A DNA stretch of 6,421 nt, taken from Planctomycetaceae bacterium. GTDB taxonomy: Bacteria > Planctomycetota > UBA1135 > GCA-002686595. This document shows positions 4,888-6,421 of the stretch, one piece after another; position 1 is the stretch's first letter; each line of letters begins with the position of its first letter. Below the pieces are notes generated by a model. That model was given only the letters and a program-made list of their open reading frames with translations, made no database searches and was not told the DNA's origin. The stretch is taken from contig JABWBL010000202.1 in assembly GCA_013360535.1 (NCBI GenBank), forward strand, positions 1 to 6,421, read 5' to 3'. The position numbers and the translations under genes are program-made.

Positions 4888-4946
4888 TCGCCCGCTCTCG
4901 CCAGCGTGCGGCGGCTCCTCATCCGAACCCCAACGCTCCTCCACCT

Positions 4947-6125
4947 ATGGGCTCCTTCGCCAACTTCCGCCAGCTCGATTACCTCGGCCTCGACGACCAG
5001 TTTTCCGAAGACGAGCTGATGGTGCGCGACGCGGTGCGCTCGTGGGTCACCGAGCGCTACCTGCCGATCGCGATGGAGCACTTCGAGAACGGCACGTTCC
5101 CGATGGAACTCGTGCCCGAGCTCGCGGAACTGGGCGTGTTCGGACCGACGACGCCGACCGAATACGGCGGCGCGGGCCTCAACAGCGTCGCCTACGGCCT
5201 GATCTGCCAGGAACTCGAGCGCGGTGACAGCGGCCTGCGCTCGTTCGTCAGCGTGCAGGGCTCGCTCGTCATGTGGCCGATCTTCGCCTACGGCTCCGAG
5301 GAGCAGAAGCGGCGCTGGCTGCCGCAGCTCGCCTCGGGCAAGGTCATCGGCTGCTTCGGCCTGACCGAGCCCGACTTCGGCTCGAACCCCGGTGGCATGC
5401 TCACGACGGCCGTCAAGAAGGGCGACGAGTGGGTGCTCAACGGCCGCAAGATGTGGATCACCAACGGCACGTGCTCGCAGGTGTCGGTCGTGTGGGCGCG
5501 CACGAGCGAAGGCATCCGCGGCTTCCTCGTCGAGGCCGGTACGCCGGGCTTCAGCGCGCCCGAGCAGAAGCACAAGTTCTCGCTGCGCGCGTCGATCACG
5601 AGCGAGCTCGTGCTGCAGGACGTGGTCGTCAAGGACAGCGCGCGCCTGCCGGGTGGCATCGGCCTGAAGGCGCCGCTGGGCTGCCTGACGCAGGCGCGGT
5701 ACGGCATCGCCTGGGGCGGCCTCGGCGCGGCCTTCGCGTGCTTCGACGAGGCGCTGCAGTACTCGAAGGCGCGCATCGTGTTCGACAAGCCGCTCGCCGG
5801 CTTCCAGATCCCGCAGAAGAAGCTCGCCGACATGGCGACGCAGATCACCATGGCCCAGCTGCTCGCGCTGCGCGTCGGCCGCCTGAAGGACGAAGGCAAG
5901 TACACGCCCTCGCACGTCTCGATGGCCAAGCGCAACAACGTCGCGATGGCGCTCGACGTCGCCCGCGTCTGCCGCGACATGCTCGGCGCCAACGGCATCA
6001 GCCTCGAGTACCAGGTCGGCCGCCACCTGTGCAACCTCGAGAGCGTCATCACGTACGAAGGCACGCACGACATCCACACGCTGGCGATCGGTCAGGAAGT
6101 CACCGGCATCCCGGCTTACCGCTAG
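4947..6125 (+). CDS. gcdH: Glutaryl-CoA dehydrogenase-like acyl-CoA dehydrogenase
   Basis: This 392-residue flavoenzyme of the acyl-CoA dehydrogenase family is close in pattern to glutaryl-CoA dehydrogenase, which uses FAD and electron-transfer flavoprotein to convert glutaryl-CoA to crotonyl-CoA and CO2 in lysine, tryptophan and aromatic degradation. The substrate-pocket block ELERGDSGLRS (89-99) keeps the Glu (E91) and Arg (R98) that correspond to Glu87 and Arg94 of the human enzyme. The FAD-binding block GCFGLTEPDFGSNPGG (135-150), WITNG (170-174), KFSLRAS (210-216) and ARYGIAWG (250-257) are all typical. The catalytic base is E371 in TYEGTHDIH (369-377), preceded by Y370. A complete C-terminal helical domain follows the middle domain. 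The ATG at 4947 opens the family-like N-terminus; the in-frame extension back to 4812 is Pro/Arg-rich and includes the divergent promoter region. No Shine-Dalgarno is visible. No ETF or CoA-transferase gene adjoins it. Exact substrate is inferred from these residues. Confidence 0.92.
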   Translation: MGSFANFRQLDYLGLDDQFSEDELMVRDAVRSWVTERYLPIAMEHFENGTFPMELVPELAELGVFGPTTPTEYGGAGLNSVAYGLICQELERGDSGLRSFVSVQGSLVMWPIFAYGSEEQKRRWLPQLASGKVIGCFGLTEPDFGSNPGGMLTTAVKKGDEWVLNGRKMWITNGTCSQVSVVWARTSEGIRGFLVEAGTPGFSAPEQKHKFSLRASITSELVLQDVVVKDSARLPGGIGLKAPLGCLTQARYGIAWGGLGAAFACFDEALQYSKARIVFDKPLAGFQIPQKKLADMATQITMAQLLALRVGRLKDEGKYTPSHVSMAKRNNVAMALDVARVCRDMLGANGISLEYQVGRHLCNLESVITYEGTHDIHTLAIGQEVTGIPAYR

Positions 6126-6144
6126 TCGGACGCGACGGATTCCG

Positions 6145-6181
6145 CACGGCGGGGGAGCGCTGCGAGCGCTCTCCCGCCGTG
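6145..6181 (+). terminator. Terminator after the acyl-CoA dehydrogenase gene
   Basis: A 16-bp stem with a single G-U pair (6145-6160 with 6166-6181) closes a TGCGA loop, starting 19 nt after the stop. It is followed by TGAATTT, a weak T tail. It is the obvious end of the dehydrogenase transcript and isolates the next gene. Confidence 0.8.
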
Positions 6182-6244
6182 TGAATTTGGTGCCGCGGCG
6201 GTTTTCGCGCGCGCCAGCGTCTCCCGGCGGGCGGGTGCGCCGTG

Positions 6245-6250
6245 TAGGGT
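6245..6250 (+). promoter_or_regulatory. Possible -10 element very close to the last start codon
   Basis: TAGGGT, preceded by CGTG, lies only nine bases before the ATG at 6260. If used, transcription would start about 6257 and the mRNA would be almost leaderless. No -35 match stands 17 bases upstream. A GGAG at 6254-6257 is too close to the ATG (two bases) for a normal ribosome-binding site. Confidence 0.25.
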
Positions 6251-6259
6251 CTTGGAGCC

Positions 6260-6421
6260 ATGCCCGCCGCGCTGCTCGCCCTCCTCGCGACCCTTGCCCA
6301 GAAGCCGGAACCCAAGGGTCAGGAGCCCGGGAAGGACAAGCAACCGGAAGCGGTGCAGCTCGAGCGGACGACGCCGGCGCAGCTCGCGGTCGAGGCCGGT
6401 CGGCGCGCGCTGGCGGAGAAG
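6260..6421 (+). CDS. Start of a putative exported hypothetical protein (3' truncated)
   Basis: The open frame runs off the right edge and gives 54 residues. Residues 1-14 (MPAALLALLATLAQ) form a short hydrophobic stretch like the core of a signal peptide, though without the usual positive charges after Met. After it comes a hydrophilic Lys/Glu/Pro/Gln-rich linker (15-32) and then an alanine-rich, probably helical segment (AQLAVEAGRRALAEK, 40-54). An export signal plus linker is the simplest reading, with a periplasmic or surface domain beyond the window. No family can be named. It follows the dehydrogenase terminator and so is probably a separate unit. The ATG is the first plausible start; a later start would remove the hydrophobic segment. 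Confidence 0.55.
   Translation, partial: MPAALLALLATLAQKPEPKGQEPGKDKQPEAVQLERTTPAQLAVEAGRRALAEK

Noticed and set aside
4812..4946. 45-residue N-terminal extension of the acyl-CoA dehydrogenase
   Set aside because: The extension is Arg/Pro-rich, spans the divergent promoter region and the leader hairpin, and has no counterpart in the family.
4860..6077. Long open frames on the minus strand opposite the acyl-CoA dehydrogenase gene (405 and 263 codons)
   Set aside because: They mirror the codon pattern of the dehydrogenase, have no recognisable motif, and overlap a clearly real gene along their whole length.

Overview
The window is strongly GC-rich, gene-dense bacterial chromosomal DNA. I see no insertion sequence, phage gene, CRISPR array, tRNA or rRNA. 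A roadblock/LC7 protein, a lysine/arginine/alanine-rich micro-protein beside an HU gene, a four-cysteine L28, a MetRS with a KFSTS loop and a glutaryl-CoA dehydrogenase-like enzyme together suggest a GC-rich planctomycete- or myxobacterium/deltaproteobacterium-like organism. That placement is inference; no gene here fixes the phylum.

Layout. Bases 2-187 (+) are the end of a gene for a protein with a Pro/Ala/Thr linker and a C-terminal membrane anchor. A roadblock/LC7 gene follows 23 nt later (211-714, +). A structured, G-rich intergenic region (715-919) leads to rpmB (L28, 920-1171, +), which is closed by a hairpin and then a textbook UUCG-loop terminator. A leader with no TA dinucleotide precedes a two-gene unit: a 30-residue K/R/A-rich peptide (1425-1517, +) and an HU-family nucleoid protein (1540-1818, +). 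After HU come a tandem 13-bp repeat and a perfect 15-bp hairpin where transcription converges with the minus-strand pair. That pair, read from right to left, is an EI24/CysZ-like membrane protein with an N-terminal zinc ribbon (4813-3713) followed by metG (3656-1935). A divergent intergenic region (4814-4946) then leads to a glutaryl-CoA dehydrogenase-like acyl-CoA dehydrogenase (4947-6125, +), its terminator, and the start of a gene for an apparently exported protein that runs off the window (6260 onward, +).

How the genes fit together. Most are housekeeping: translation (L28, MetRS), nucleoid structure (HU and the basic peptide) and acyl-CoA catabolism. The most distinctive part is 1364-1543. 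There a tiny histone-tail-like peptide is encoded just ahead of HU. Its Shine-Dalgarno sequence lies in a perfect 12-bp palindrome, and the 22-nt gap to HU holds a small hairpin and an 8-codon mini-ORF that overlaps both neighbours (TGATG at one end, GTGA at the other). This looks like a translationally coupled nucleoid-protein operon and is the best candidate for something undescribed.
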